The position numbers were made by a program, and so were the translations under genes. This document shows positions 17,500 through 25,822 of a stretch of DNA of 32,974 bases, piece after piece. This DNA is from Acidimicrobiia bacterium (GTDB taxonomy: Bacteria > Actinomycetota > Acidimicrobiia > Acidimicrobiales > SZUA-35), in the NCBI GenBank assembly GCA_029863385.1, contig JAOTVU010000043.1:1-32974 (forward strand), read 5' to 3'. Position 1 is the stretch's first letter, and the number at the start of each line of letters is the position of its first letter. The notes beneath the pieces were generated by a model. It saw only the letters and a program-made list of their open reading frames with translations. It was not told where the DNA came from and did no database searches.

Positions 17500-20400
17500 A
17501 TGACAAGGCAGAACGATTTGACTTCGCTCGACAACTATTCACTCGACGATCGCTACGCCAACGACGAGGGTCGCGTGTTTCTGACGGGCATCCAGGCTCT
17601 GGCCCGGGTCCCCATGGAGCAGCTCCGCATCGACGCCGCCCGTGGTCTGAACACCGCCGTCTTCGTCTCCGGGTACCAGGGTTCGCCCCTGGGAGGCTTC
17701 GACCAGGAGATGGCCCGGGCGGTCAAGCGGGTCCCGGATCTGAACATCATCTGCAAGCCCGGCGTCAACGAGGAACTGGCGGCGACCGCGGTGATGGGCA
17801 GCCAGATGGCACCGACGCTGGAGGGCAGCCGCTACGACGGCGTCATCGGCTACTGGTACGGAAAGGCGCCCGGTGTCGATCGGGCCAGCGACGCCATCCG
17901 TCACGCCGTCTACGCCGGATCCCACCCGCTGGGCGGTGCGGTCGCCCTCGTCGGCGACGACCCGGCCTGCAAAAGCTCGACCCTCCCGTCGTCGTCGGAT
18001 CTGACGATGATGAACCTGAAGATGCCGGTGTTGTACCCCGGCGACGTCCAGGATGTCCTCGATCTTGGACGCCATGCCGTGGCGTTGGCCCGCTTCACCG
18101 GTCTGTGGACGGGGTTCAAGATCGTCACCGCGGTGGCCGACGGTTCCGGAACCGTCGACCTGTCACTCGACCGGATCACGCCCGTCATCCCCGACGACAC
18201 GATCGACGGCAACCCGCGCTCGTTCCGACCGAGCGCCAACCTGATCGCCCCGTTCACCAACGAGCGGGAGCGCGACATCAACGAGGCCGGACTGGTTCTG
18301 GCCCGCCGTTACAGCCAGGCCAACAACTTGAACCGCATCGTGAACGAACCGCTGTCGCCGTGGCTGGGCCTGATGGCCACCGGGTACACCTACCGTGAAC
18401 TGCTGCACGCCCTGCGTCGGCTCGGTTTCGACGGTCTCGATGCGCTGGCCGACGCCGGTATCCGGGTGATGCGTCTCGACATGCCGTTCCCGCTGGCTTC
18501 GGAGCCGATCCGGCAGTTCGCTCGTGGCTTGCAGACGGTGATGGTGATCGAGGAGAAGGGCCCGTCCCTCGAGTGGATGATCAAGGACGTTCTCTACGAC
18601 ATGGTCGACCGTCCGGCGATGGTGACGAGCGACGATGACGGCCGGCCGCTGTTTCCCCGCCACGGTTTCCTGACCGCCGATCAGATGGTCGGTGGCCTGC
18701 GGTCGGTGATGGCGACTCGGCTCGGCGATCGCCTCGCCCCGGAGCCGCTCAAGCCGAGGGAGAAGGTGCTCATCCCGCTGTCGACCCAGCGCTCGCCCTA
18801 CTTCTGTTCCGGCTGCCCGCACAACTGGGGTACCAAGGTGCCGGAGGACACCCTGGTCGGCGCCGGCATCGGCTGTAGCGGCATGGCGTTGCTGATGGAC
18901 GGCGACACGGTAGGCGACATCACCGGGATCACCTGCATGGGTGCCGAGGGCGCTCAGTGGATCGGCATGGAGCCCTTCCTCGACGATGATCACTACATCC
19001 AGAACCTGGGTGACGGGACCTTCTTCCACTCCGGCCAGCTGGCCATTCAGGCCGCCATTGCCGCCGGAACGCACATGACCTACAAGCTCCTCTACAACGG
19101 CACCGTGGCCATGACCGGCGGCCAGGATCCCGAGGGCCATGTTGGTGTGCCGGAGATCGTTCGCATCGCTTTGGCCCACGGCGTCACCGACGCCATCATC
19201 ACCACCGACGATGTCAGCGCCTACGACCGCGTCGACCTGCCGAGCGGCCGCGACGGCAAACCCGTGCGGGTGTGGGATCGCACGAGGATCGTCGAGGCCC
19301 AGCGGTACCTGGCCACGATCCCCGGTGTCACGCTGCTGGTCCACGACCAGGCCTGTGCCGCTCAGACCCGCCGGCTGCGCAAGCGAGGGCTGGTGGCCAC
19401 ACCCGGGTTCCGGGTGGCGGTGAATCACCGGCTCTGTGAGGCGTGCGGTGACTGCGGCGAGGTCAGCAACTGTCTGTCGGTCCACACCATCGACACCGAT
19501 CTCGGTCCCAAGACGCTGATCGACCAGACGACCTGCAATTTCGACCTCTCCTGCATGGAGGGCGACTGCCCGAGTTTCATGACGGTGGCCGTCGACGACT
19601 CGAAGGGCCCGTCGAAGTCCGCGAGAGCACTGGGCCGACTCGGCCTGAAGCGATCGGCCGACGAAGGCTGGGACGTTCCCGAGCCGAGCGCGGCGCTCGC
19701 CGCCGGCGACACCTGCAACGTGCGACTGGCGGGCATCGGCGGCACCGGCGTGGTCACGGTGGCCCAGGTTCTGGCCACTGCCGCCATGCTCGACGGTTGG
19801 AACGTGCGGGGTCTGGACCAGACCGGACTGTCACAGAAAGCCGGTCCGGTGGTCAGCGACATCCGCCTCGATCGCCGTCAGGCCTCCGACTCGAACCTCC
19901 TCGGTCAGGGGGAAGCCGATCTGGTGATCGGATTCGATCTGATCGTGGCCGCATCCGACCGCACCCTTGCCGCCGCCGATCAGGATCGGACCGTCTTCGT
20001 GGCGTCGGCCAGCCCGACTCCGACCGGTGAGATGATCGGCCGCTCGGATGTCGAGTACCCGCAGCAGTCCGACCTCGAAAAGAGGGTGGCCGAATTCAGC
20101 CGCGTCGACTTGAACCGTTATGTCGACGCCGGTGGGCTGACCCGCTCACTCCTGGGCGACGGCGCGGCAGCGAACGTGTTCCTCCTCGGTGTCGCCGTGC
20201 AGGCGGGTCTGCTCCCGGTCGGACGATCATCGATCGAGCGGGCCATCGACCTCAACGGTGTCGCCGTCGACGCGAACCTGGCCGCCTTCGAATGGGGACG
20301 ACGCTGGGTCCAGGACCGATCCCGGGTCGAGGCGTTCGCCGGTCAGGGTGTCGGCCCGACGGTCGACCTGGGACGGGTCGAAGTGCCCGCGCTGTCCTCG

Positions 20401-21051
20401 GGCCTGGCCGCGGAGATCCCCCGTCTCGGCGTGGACGCCGAGGTCGCCGAACGAATCGGATTCCTGGCCGCCGATCTTGTCGCCTATCAGGACGAAACCT
20501 ACGCCCGCACGTTCCTCCATTTCGTCTCGAGGATGGCCGATGCCGAGCACCGGGTCAGGGGAGCAGCCGGCGAATTCACCCGGGCCACGGCCGACGGCCT
20601 GCACAAACTGATGGCCTACAAGGACGAGTATGAGGTGGCCCGGGTGCTGATCGCCCCCGAGTCGAGAGCCATCGCCGAATCGATCGGGGGACCGAACGCA
20701 AAGGTGACCTGGAAGCTGCACCCGCCCCTGTTGCGGGCGCTGGGGATGGATTCGAAGATCGCCATCGACCAACGAGTCGGTCGACCGATGATGGCAGCCC
20801 TGGCCCGTGGAAAGCGCCTACGGGGAACGGCCCTCGATCCGTTCGGCCGCACGAAGCTGCGGAGGATGGAGCGGGCGCTCGTCGAGGAGTACCGCTCGAC
20901 ATTGGAGCGGTTGGCCACCGAACCGTCGGCCGAATCGATCGGTCAGGCGACCGAGGTGGCGCGGGCGGCGATGGACGTCAGAGGCTACGAGGACCTGAAA
21001 CTCGAGCGGGCCGAGGTGCTCCGCTCCATCCTCCGCCACGCCGCCGGCTGA
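17500..21051 (+). CDS. Fused indolepyruvate:ferredoxin oxidoreductase (IorAB type)
   Basis: This 1183-residue enzyme oxidatively decarboxylates aryl or branched 2-oxo acids to acyl-CoA, passing electrons to ferredoxin, and feeds amino-acid degradation. Order: N-terminal pyrimidine/transketolase-like region (SGYQGSPLGGFDQEM, the substrate-facing start), a TPP-binding domain with GDGTFFHSGQL near residue 505 and NGTVAMTGGQDPEG, a Cys cluster at about 645-697 (CEACGDCG, then CNFD..CMEGDCPS) for Fe-S, and a gamma domain with LAGIGGTGVVTVAQVL near 745 and GLDQTGLSQKAGPVVSDIRL. The last ~180 residues resemble the DUF6537 tail of this fused family. All cofactor motifs are intact. ATG 17500 starts just before the conserved region (YANDEGRVFLTGIQAL); GGGAAG precedes it at short spacing. 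Confidence 0.95.
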   Translation: MTRQNDLTSLDNYSLDDRYANDEGRVFLTGIQALARVPMEQLRIDAARGLNTAVFVSGYQGSPLGGFDQEMARAVKRVPDLNIICKPGVNEELAATAVMGSQMAPTLEGSRYDGVIGYWYGKAPGVDRASDAIRHAVYAGSHPLGGAVALVGDDPACKSSTLPSSSDLTMMNLKMPVLYPGDVQDVLDLGRHAVALARFTGLWTGFKIVTAVADGSGTVDLSLDRITPVIPDDTIDGNPRSFRPSANLIAPFTNERERDINEAGLVLARRYSQANNLNRIVNEPLSPWLGLMATGYTYRELLHALRRLGFDGLDALADAGIRVMRLDMPFPLASEPIRQFARGLQTVMVIEEKGPSLEWMIKDVLYDMVDRPAMVTSDDDGRPLFPRHGFLTADQMVGGLRSVMATRLGDRLAPEPLKPREKVLIPLSTQRSPYFCSGCPHNWGTKVPEDTLVGAGIGCSGMALLMDGDTVGDITGITCMGAEGAQWIGMEPFLDDDHYIQNLGDGTFFHSGQLAIQAAIAAGTHMTYKLLYNGTVAMTGGQDPEGHVGVPEIVRIALAHGVTDAIITTDDVSAYDRVDLPSGRDGKPVRVWDRTRIVEAQRYLATIPGVTLLVHDQACAAQTRRLRKRGLVATPGFRVAVNHRLCEACGDCGEVSNCLSVHTIDTDLGPKTLIDQTTCNFDLSCMEGDCPSFMTVAVDDSKGPSKSARALGRLGLKRSADEGWDVPEPSAALAAGDTCNVRLAGIGGTGVVTVAQVLATAAMLDGWNVRGLDQTGLSQKAGPVVSDIRLDRRQASDSNLLGQGEADLVIGFDLIVAASDRTLAAADQDRTVFVASASPTPTGEMIGRSDVEYPQQSDLEKRVAEFSRVDLNRYVDAGGLTRSLLGDGAAANVFLLGVAVQAGLLPVGRSSIERAIDLNGVAVDANLAAFEWGRRWVQDRSRVEAFAGQGVGPTVDLGRVEVPALSSGLAAEIPRLGVDAEVAERIGFLAADLVAYQDETYARTFLHFVSRMADAEHRVRGAAGEFTRATADGLHKLMAYKDEYEVARVLIAPESRAIAESIGGPNAKVTWKLHPPLLRALGMDSKIAIDQRVGRPMMAALARGKRLRGTALDPFGRTKLRRMERALVEEYRSTLERLATEPSAESIGQATEVARAAMDVRGYEDLKLERAEVLRSILRHAAG

Positions 21052-21385
21052 CAGCGGCTGAAAGCGGCTGGCGATCCGGGTCGTGCCGGGCAACAGAGGG
21101 GCGTGGCCGTGCCGCCGCGCATCGACCACGCCCCGATCTTGACCGGGTAAGCCGTCGACCTCCCGGAAAGGGAGGTTCGACCGGGCTTGACCGGGCCGTC
21201 GAGTAAGTATTCCGCCTGTCATGAAACCCATCCCAGCAACCGCCGTGTTATGCGCCGGGTTTCGACTTCTGAGCGGCAGGTTACCGTCTTCCCGCGCCGA
21301 CGAACGAACCGGGCGGGATTCTTCACGGAGCCTTAAATCAGGCTTTCGGAAGGCGATTCTACGGGAGGTGGGAATTCGCCGTCGG
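21052..21385. other. 334-bp convergent gap with repeats and hairpins, no gene seen
   Basis: No coding frame with family likeness was found. CTTGACCGGG occurs at 21138-21147 and 21186-21195, each followed (directly or after TAA) by GCCGTCGA, and a third GACCGGG lies at 21179-21185. Between the copies is a strong hairpin (21158-21176). Further on, GAAACCC (21223-21229) can pair with GGGTTTC (21257-21263), and AGCCT/AGGCT (21329-21344) form a short stem. The base composition is less GC-rich than the genes around it. It could hold terminators for both convergent genes or an unrecognised RNA. Confidence 0.5.
21158..21176 (+). terminator. Hairpin downstream of the oxidoreductase gene
   Basis: ACCTCCC and GGGAGGT form a perfect 7-bp stem with loop GGAAA, extendable outward to TCGA/TCGA with one bulged T. 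It lies about 107 bp after the gene's stop. No T tract follows, so a Rho-independent role is uncertain. Confidence 0.4.
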
Positions 21386-21586
21386 TCAGCGGGTGCCGTC
21401 GTCCCCCGTGGATGCGTCGGCCGGGGTTGTGATCTCGAGATCGAGGACGGTGACCCGGGCCAGCGTGGGATCCTCGCTGCCGTCGGACGGTGGTCTGTAC
21501 GGACTACCCAGCAACATGCCGACGGCAAGGACGATGGCCCCGCCGACGGTTGCGGCGGCGATCAGAAGCTGGGAGTGCGGCGACAC
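21386..21586 (-). CDS. Small single-pass membrane protein, unknown
   Basis: A frame starting at GTG 21586 gives 66 residues: a short polar start (SPHSQ), one hydrophobic segment (LLIAAATVGGAIVLAVGMLL) and a polar, acidic tail with VTVLDLEITTPADAS. It would be a bitopic membrane protein. An upstream TTG or a distant ATG at 21727 could extend it, but the added N-terminal residues look non-coding. It lies 151 bp downstream of the pseudokinase gene on the same strand. No family is recognised; coding potential rests on the well-formed TM segment. Confidence 0.5.
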   Translation of the reverse strand: MSPHSQLLIAAATVGGAIVLAVGMLLGSPYRPPSDGSEDPTLARVTVLDLEITTPADASTGDDGTR

Positions 21587-21737
21587 GGCTCTCAAGTTAA
21601 GCAGATGTGCGATCCTCGTTGTCGGAGAGCCGCAGATTTGCCCATCGAGGCCGGCGTGCCTATCTTCCGGTGGTCCGCCGAACCGGCCCGGTGGTGGGGA
21701 CCTGCTCGTCGGACAACGGTCGGGCATTCTCGAGAGG

Positions 21738-23384
21738 TTACGGGTCGCTCAGCGGCGAGGGCTGCTCGACGGTCACCTGCTCGCTGACGATCGACGATGA
21801 AACCGGTGTTCGGCCGGTGCCGGTCACGTCGTCTCGGAACCAGTTGCCGGCACCGATCAGTACGGCCGCGCCGATGACGCTGATGATGGCAACCGTTGTA
21901 ATGATCCTGCGGCGACGGACGGCGACGAACCGACCGACCTTGCCGGCGATGGCGAAGGCCAGCGACGGTTGCTTCATCGGCCAGGTCTCGGTCATCGAAC
22001 CCGGCTCGCGGCTCAAGGCCAGATCCGTCTGGCCATGTTGGTGATCGGGGATCTCGATGATCGAACCCATGGGAGGACGTGGTACGACGGTGGCCGGCGG
22101 GTGCGGTGGGCGCCGATTGGCGTCGTTCCGGCTCCGGTCGTTGCCGCCCGATGGACCCTTCGAGCCACGATCGAGGGCGGTCAAGAAGTCGGCGAGAGGC
22201 TCCGAGGATGGCTGATTCCCGTTTGTCGGCAGGTTGACGAGGTGGGCCAACGTACCAAAATGCTCCGTCTCGTCGTCGAGTTCGCGATGGGCGGCGATAC
22301 CGGGGTCGGTTGGATCGTCGATCCCGATCATCGGAACGTCGAAGGGAACGGCCGTCGGTGTCTCATCCGGATGACGGGCGTCGCGCCGGTCGGGTATCGA
22401 CAAGCCGTTGGCGCCGACGGCCGTGCCCCCGGCGGTGCCGTCGTCGTCAACCGTGACCAGCGGTTCGGCCATGATTGCGCTCAACGGGTCGATGGCCTCG
22501 TCGGACGGAGCGTTCCGGCGGCGCCGGCCGGAACTGCTCCGCCTCCGCAGTGTCGCGTCGAGCGCTCCGGCCAGCTTTCCCGCGTCGGCGAAGCGATTCA
22601 GGATGTTGGCGGAGAGACCGTAGTCGATGATCTCCAGTATCCGTTGCGGCGCGGTGCCGGTCAGTTCGTCGATCACATCGCGTGGGGGTTCCCGATGGTC
22701 GATGGGTCGCCCGCCCAGGAGCGACGCCAGGATCAGCACCAATGAAAAGACGTCCGATGGCGGTATCGGATTCGTATCGTCGGCCAACTCGGGCGCCATG
22801 AACTGGGCCGTTCCATCGTCGAAGCGACGGGTCGACGTTCCGAACGCGACGATACGGGCATCGGCCGGCCTGTCGATCAGAATGCCCGACGGTCGCAGGT
22901 AGCCGAACGAGTAGCCCCTTGCATGAGCCTCGGCGACCGTCTCAGCGGCATTGGCGATCAGCCTGGCCGCCAGGTACCACGGTGTCGGGCCGTGATCGAG
23001 CTGGTCGGCCAGGCTGCTGCGGTGGAGTGGAGAAACGACATACCGTCGGCCGTCGGTCGTGTACCCGTGATCGAGGACCGGCACCCAGTTGGTGCCGCGC
23101 TCGACGATCCTGGTCAAGGCTCGGGCCCGACGGCCGAAACGTCGTGGAATAACCGGCTCGTAGGCCGGGTGGAGCAGCTTGACGGCGACGCCGCCGTCGG
23201 CTGGCTTCGCTCCGTCGCCGGTTGCCACTGCGCGCCAGACCTCGTTACGACGGGTGTCGAGCGCCTCGACGAGAGTGAGGCCCCGAACGATCGTTGTGCC
23301 GTGGTCGTACACCGTTTTCGCCTTTTCCGCCCGGACCAGTCGATCCGAAGGGCTGTCAGCCCGCGCCGACGATTCGACTTGCAA
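21738..23384 (-). CDS. Membrane-anchored Ser/Thr pseudokinase
   Basis: From TTG 23384 this is 548 residues; GTG 23312 is an alternative with a weak AAGG upstream. Residues about 30-285 follow the Hanks kinase fold: the ATP-site Lys is kept (VAVKLL, K69), and so is the activation-segment end (FMAPEL). The catalytic loop, normally H-R-D-x-K-P-x-N, reads F-G-Y-L-R-P-S-G (160-167), so the base Asp and metal Asn are gone. DFG is AFG at 180-182. It should therefore not transfer phosphate, though it may still bind nucleotide or partners. A ~200-residue polar, Pro/Asp-rich linker follows, then a basic RRRR and one TM segment (IITTVAIISVIGAAVLIGAG, about 496-515) and a short external tail. It lies downstream of the unrecognised 286-aa gene (72-bp gap), probably in one transcript, and near an intact receptor kinase. 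Confidence 0.88.
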   Translation of the reverse strand: MQVESSARADSPSDRLVRAEKAKTVYDHGTTIVRGLTLVEALDTRRNEVWRAVATGDGAKPADGGVAVKLLHPAYEPVIPRRFGRRARALTRIVERGTNWVPVLDHGYTTDGRRYVVSPLHRSSLADQLDHGPTPWYLAARLIANAAETVAEAHARGYSFGYLRPSGILIDRPADARIVAFGTSTRRFDDGTAQFMAPELADDTNPIPPSDVFSLVLILASLLGGRPIDHREPPRDVIDELTGTAPQRILEIIDYGLSANILNRFADAGKLAGALDATLRRRSSSGRRRRNAPSDEAIDPLSAIMAEPLVTVDDDGTAGGTAVGANGLSIPDRRDARHPDETPTAVPFDVPMIGIDDPTDPGIAAHRELDDETEHFGTLAHLVNLPTNGNQPSSEPLADFLTALDRGSKGPSGGNDRSRNDANRRPPHPPATVVPRPPMGSIIEIPDHQHGQTDLALSREPGSMTETWPMKQPSLAFAIAGKVGRFVAVRRRRIITTVAIISVIGAAVLIGAGNWFRDDVTGTGRTPVSSSIVSEQVTVEQPSPLSDP

Positions 23385-23456
23385 CGACCAAGGCTAGTCA
23401 ACACCGTCGGCTGTTACCGGGATGCTGGGACGTTGTCGACACCGGTGGATCCGAGC

Positions 23457-24317
23457 TCAGGTCGCACGATCGGGGAGTCCGACGGTGAAGGGCTCGAAGT
23501 GACGTCGGCTCCCGGAGGTGAACCGTCGAAGCGACTCCACCACGAGATCGAGCGTCGGGCGGCCCAAGCGGTCGCCCACCGTGACGAGGAGGAGGGAATT
23601 GGTGAAGACGGTCGCCTGTAGTGGTTCCTGGTCCACCACGTCGTCGACATGGTCTCGCAGCCGGAGGGGATCGAACAGCAGGGCGCTCAGGTGTGGGCCA
23701 CTCAGGATGATCCCCGAGGAGCCGTCGAGAATAAGACGACCCCAGCGGCGCTCGTGCCGTGCTACGGTCTCGGCTGCGATCCCACCCCACACCTGTTCGG
23801 CCAGGCCATCTCCCGGTCCTTCGGGAGCGGTCAGGGATGCCAGGCCCCCGGCGCCCAGGTCGCGCACCAGTTCCCAGGCGGTCTGGCCGAAGGCGGGCCG
23901 AAGCGTTCGCCCCGGTACTCCCTCGACCGAGGTGAGACGGAGCACGATCGGAGCGTCCACCGCCTGCGTGTGACCGCTCCGGTCGGTGCCTGTGATCCGC
24001 TCGACGGCCACCCGCGCTCGGCGCCACCGCTCGGTCTCCCGATCGACCAGCAACGACCGTCCGTCGGTCGGAACGTGAGCCAGACCGGATCGCAGGGGGG
24101 CGAGAGCCGCCGACCAGCGCCGATCGGGCGAGCCGAGCACGTCACCTTCGGCGTCGACCGTGAGGCCCGGCCCGGCGACGGTGTTCAGCCGCTCGGCCAC
24201 GAGATCGGCCGGCAGCCGCGCCGATTCGGTCGGGCTCGGCGGTTGGCATGAGCCCGACGGTGGTTCGTCCCCGTGGCGGTGCCGGCTCCGGTCGCCGTCG
24301 GCTTCACGACCATGCAT
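23457..24317 (-). CDS. Hypothetical protein (286 aa)
   Basis: ATG 24317 with AAGGGG six bases upstream opens a 286-residue frame. The first ~30 residues are polar and probably disordered. The rest looks like a soluble alpha/beta protein with motifs such as DLVAERLNTVAGPGLTVD, RWRRARVAVERI, VWGGIAAETVARHERRWGRL and LQATVFTNSLLLVTVGD. No TM segment, signal peptide, zinc site or catalytic signature is visible. It is transcribed toward the pseudokinase gene (72-bp gap) and divergent from the selenoprotein gene (127 bp). The final third faintly resembles DUF1444-like sequences, too weak to call. A role with the kinase/FHA genes is inferred only from position. Confidence 0.75.
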   Translation of the reverse strand: MHGREADGDRSRHRHGDEPPSGSCQPPSPTESARLPADLVAERLNTVAGPGLTVDAEGDVLGSPDRRWSAALAPLRSGLAHVPTDGRSLLVDRETERWRRARVAVERITGTDRSGHTQAVDAPIVLRLTSVEGVPGRTLRPAFGQTAWELVRDLGAGGLASLTAPEGPGDGLAEQVWGGIAAETVARHERRWGRLILDGSSGIILSGPHLSALLFDPLRLRDHVDDVVDQEPLQATVFTNSLLLVTVGDRLGRPTLDLVVESLRRFTSGSRRHFEPFTVGLPDRAT

Positions 24318-24444
24318 TTGTTTCCCCTTCGCCGTCGGCCCGGTGCCGGCGGGCCGGTCATTCGATTGGGGGAAGGGGCCTCAGCCTAGTCGTCAATGGT
24401 CGACGGAGCGCCTCATCGAGCGGGCCGCTTGGCAGACTGAGACG

Positions 24445-25113
24445 ATGGAGATCGAATTCTGGGTTGATCCGATATGACCATGGTGCTGGGTGACGGCCCG
24501 TTGGGTCGTCGACGAGGTGATGCCCCGGAGGGATCTGTCGGTCGTCTGGCAGCCGATTTCGCTGTTCGAGAAGAACAAGCCGGATCCCGACAGCGACTAC
24601 TACGCGCCAACCAAACAAACCCATGACTATCTTCGCGTGATGGAGGCGGTCCGCCAGGCCGACGAAACCGAAACCGGCGGCCGGGCCGTTTCAACGCTCG
24701 GCGATGACGGCTCCATCGACGATCCGGTCTTCCGGTACTACTGGCAGCTCGGAAGCCGTATCCATCATGATGGTGAGCTTCATTTCGACGTGGCGGAGGC
24801 ACTCTCGGACGCCGGACTCGATCCGGCGCTGGCCTCGGCCGCCGACGATTCGGCCTGGGATGCCGAGATCAAACAGCGGATGGGCGTGGGTCTCGCCCTC
24901 GCCGGAGACGACGTCGGCACGCCACTGATCGCCTTGGACAACGAAGACGGGGAGCGGGTCGCACTGTTCGGGCCGGTGATCACCCGCGTGCCGACCGGAG
25001 ACACCGCCCTGCGGCTCTGGGACGGGTTTGTGGCCATGGCCACCGTCCCCGGGTTCTGGGAGGCCAAGCGGACCCGTACCGAGCGCCCCGATTTCGGTCA
25101 GCGCCCTCGTTGA
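24445..25113 (+). CDS. Probable selenoprotein: Rv2466c-like DsbA-family mycothiol-dependent nitroreductase (UPWC)
   Basis: Reading through one in-frame TGA (24475-24477, codon 11) gives 222 residues. The N-terminus reads VDPI-Sec-PWCWVTARW, matching the DPLCPWCW active site of the actinobacterial Rv2466c family, with the TGA exactly at the first, nucleophilic Cys. The rest aligns well: GSRIHHDGE, DDVGTPLIALDN, ALFGPVI, and FWEAKRTRTERPDF at the end. The family is a DsbA-type thioredoxin fold with a helical insert that uses mycothiol for reduction of disulfides or nitro compounds. A hairpin inside the following codons fits a bacterial SECIS. The frame before TGA is clean and in phase with the family start at ATG 24445. 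Automated calling would begin at GTG 24490 and miss the active site. A nonsense mutation (TGC to TGA) is the alternative. No sel genes lie in the window. Confidence 0.88.
24475..24477 (+). other. In-frame TGA, probable selenocysteine codon
   Basis: This TGA replaces the first Cys codon of the CPWC motif in the nitroreductase homologue; the second Cys is TGC at 24484-24486. Homology on both sides of the TGA is continuous in the same frame. Confidence 0.8.
24496..24518 (+). promoter_or_regulatory. Candidate bacterial SECIS hairpin
   Basis: CGTTG (24499-24503) pairs with CGACG (24510-24514) around the loop GGTCGT. Past a bulged A24515 the stem extends by C24498-G24516, C24497-G24517 and G24496-T24518. 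The apical loop begins 26 nt after the TGA and has G in its first two positions, within the usual bacterial SECIS limits; GGUC also occurs in the E. coli fdhF loop. Confidence 0.6.
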
Positions 25114-25122
25114 TCGTCGCTC

Positions 25123-25680
25123 CTAGTCGCGCAGGTCGATCTCGTCGTAGTCGGTGATGGGACGGCCGCCGAGGTAGTGGACGACGGAGTCGTCGTCATT
25201 GGTCTTCAGGTAGCGGAAGCCGTCGCGCTGCCGCTCGGCCAGACAGCCCAGGTCGATCTGCACGCTGTCGTCCCAGGTGGTGGGGTCGACCTTGATGGCG
25301 ATGCCACCACCGAGTGCCCGGTCGGGGTCGGCCAGATCGATGCGGTCATCCTCCCAGATCACCCTGATGGCCTTGACCCTGGCCTGCAGCCACCCATCGC
25401 AGCGGAGGTAGATCCAGCCGCCGCGGCGGAGATAGTGGGGGAATACACGAGCGGCGAGTGTCGCCGAACCGAGGTGCTTCTCGACCGATGCGACCGGCAT
25501 CGACATGTCGAGATCGCCGGCCAACGGCGAGATCTTGTCGGCCGCCGAGGTCGGGTTCTTCGTGGCCCTCGGTGTGGTGGTCTTCTTGGGAGCAACTTTT
25601 TTCGGCTTTGCCAGGCATTCGAGGCACGCAACCTCGACCTCGTCGTGTTCGCAGTACACGATTGCCGTTGTTGATCCCAT
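25123..25680 (-). CDS. Hypothetical protein with N-terminal CxxH/CxxC motif
   Basis: ATG 25680 gives 185 residues; TTG 25686 adds two and is better spaced from AAGGTG, so the start is open by 6 nt. The N-terminus carries YCEHD and ACLECLA, i.e. C-x2-H and C-x2-C about ten residues apart, a likely small zinc site. A Lys/Thr/Pro-rich linker follows (KPKKVAPKKTTTP), then a folded ~120-residue part with RRGGWIYLRCDGWLQARVKA, VIWEDDRIDLADPDRALGGG and HYLGGRPITDYDEIDL. No family is recognised. Its end is 9 bp from the end of the convergent selenoprotein gene. It lies downstream of the receptor kinase gene on the same strand. Confidence 0.75.
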   Translation of the reverse strand: MGSTTAIVYCEHDEVEVACLECLAKPKKVAPKKTTTPRATKNPTSAADKISPLAGDLDMSMPVASVEKHLGSATLAARVFPHYLRRGGWIYLRCDGWLQARVKAIRVIWEDDRIDLADPDRALGGGIAIKVDPTTWDDSVQIDLGCLAERQRDGFRYLKTNDDDSVVHYLGGRPITDYDEIDLRD

Positions 25681-25822
25681 GCTCAATGACTCACCTTCTG
25701 ACGACCTACTCTGCCATCCAGGACTGTAGTTGCTCGCCGCGAGGAGAAGTGAGAACCTAAACGCAACCGCAAACTAACGGCGCGCCATTGTTCATGTTGC
25801 CGTGGCCCCGATCGGAGTGTCC

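Noticed and set aside
18163-19485. 440-codon minus-strand frame opposite the oxidoreductase
   Set aside because: Gly/His/Asp-rich nonsense composition typical of an antisense frame; no domain.
21170-21186. GGTTCGA resembling a tRNA T-arm
   Set aside because: The flanking bases do not form a T-stem and no acceptor or anticodon arm is found nearby.
24487-24500. Alternative SECIS stem TGGGT/GCCCG with loop GACG
   Set aside because: Its loop is only 14 nt after the TGA and two of five pairs are wobble; the hairpin at 24496-24518 fits better.
24490-25113. A separate gene starting at GTG 24490
   Set aside because: It lacks the family's N-terminal strand and CPWC site, which are encoded just upstream in the same frame across the TGA.
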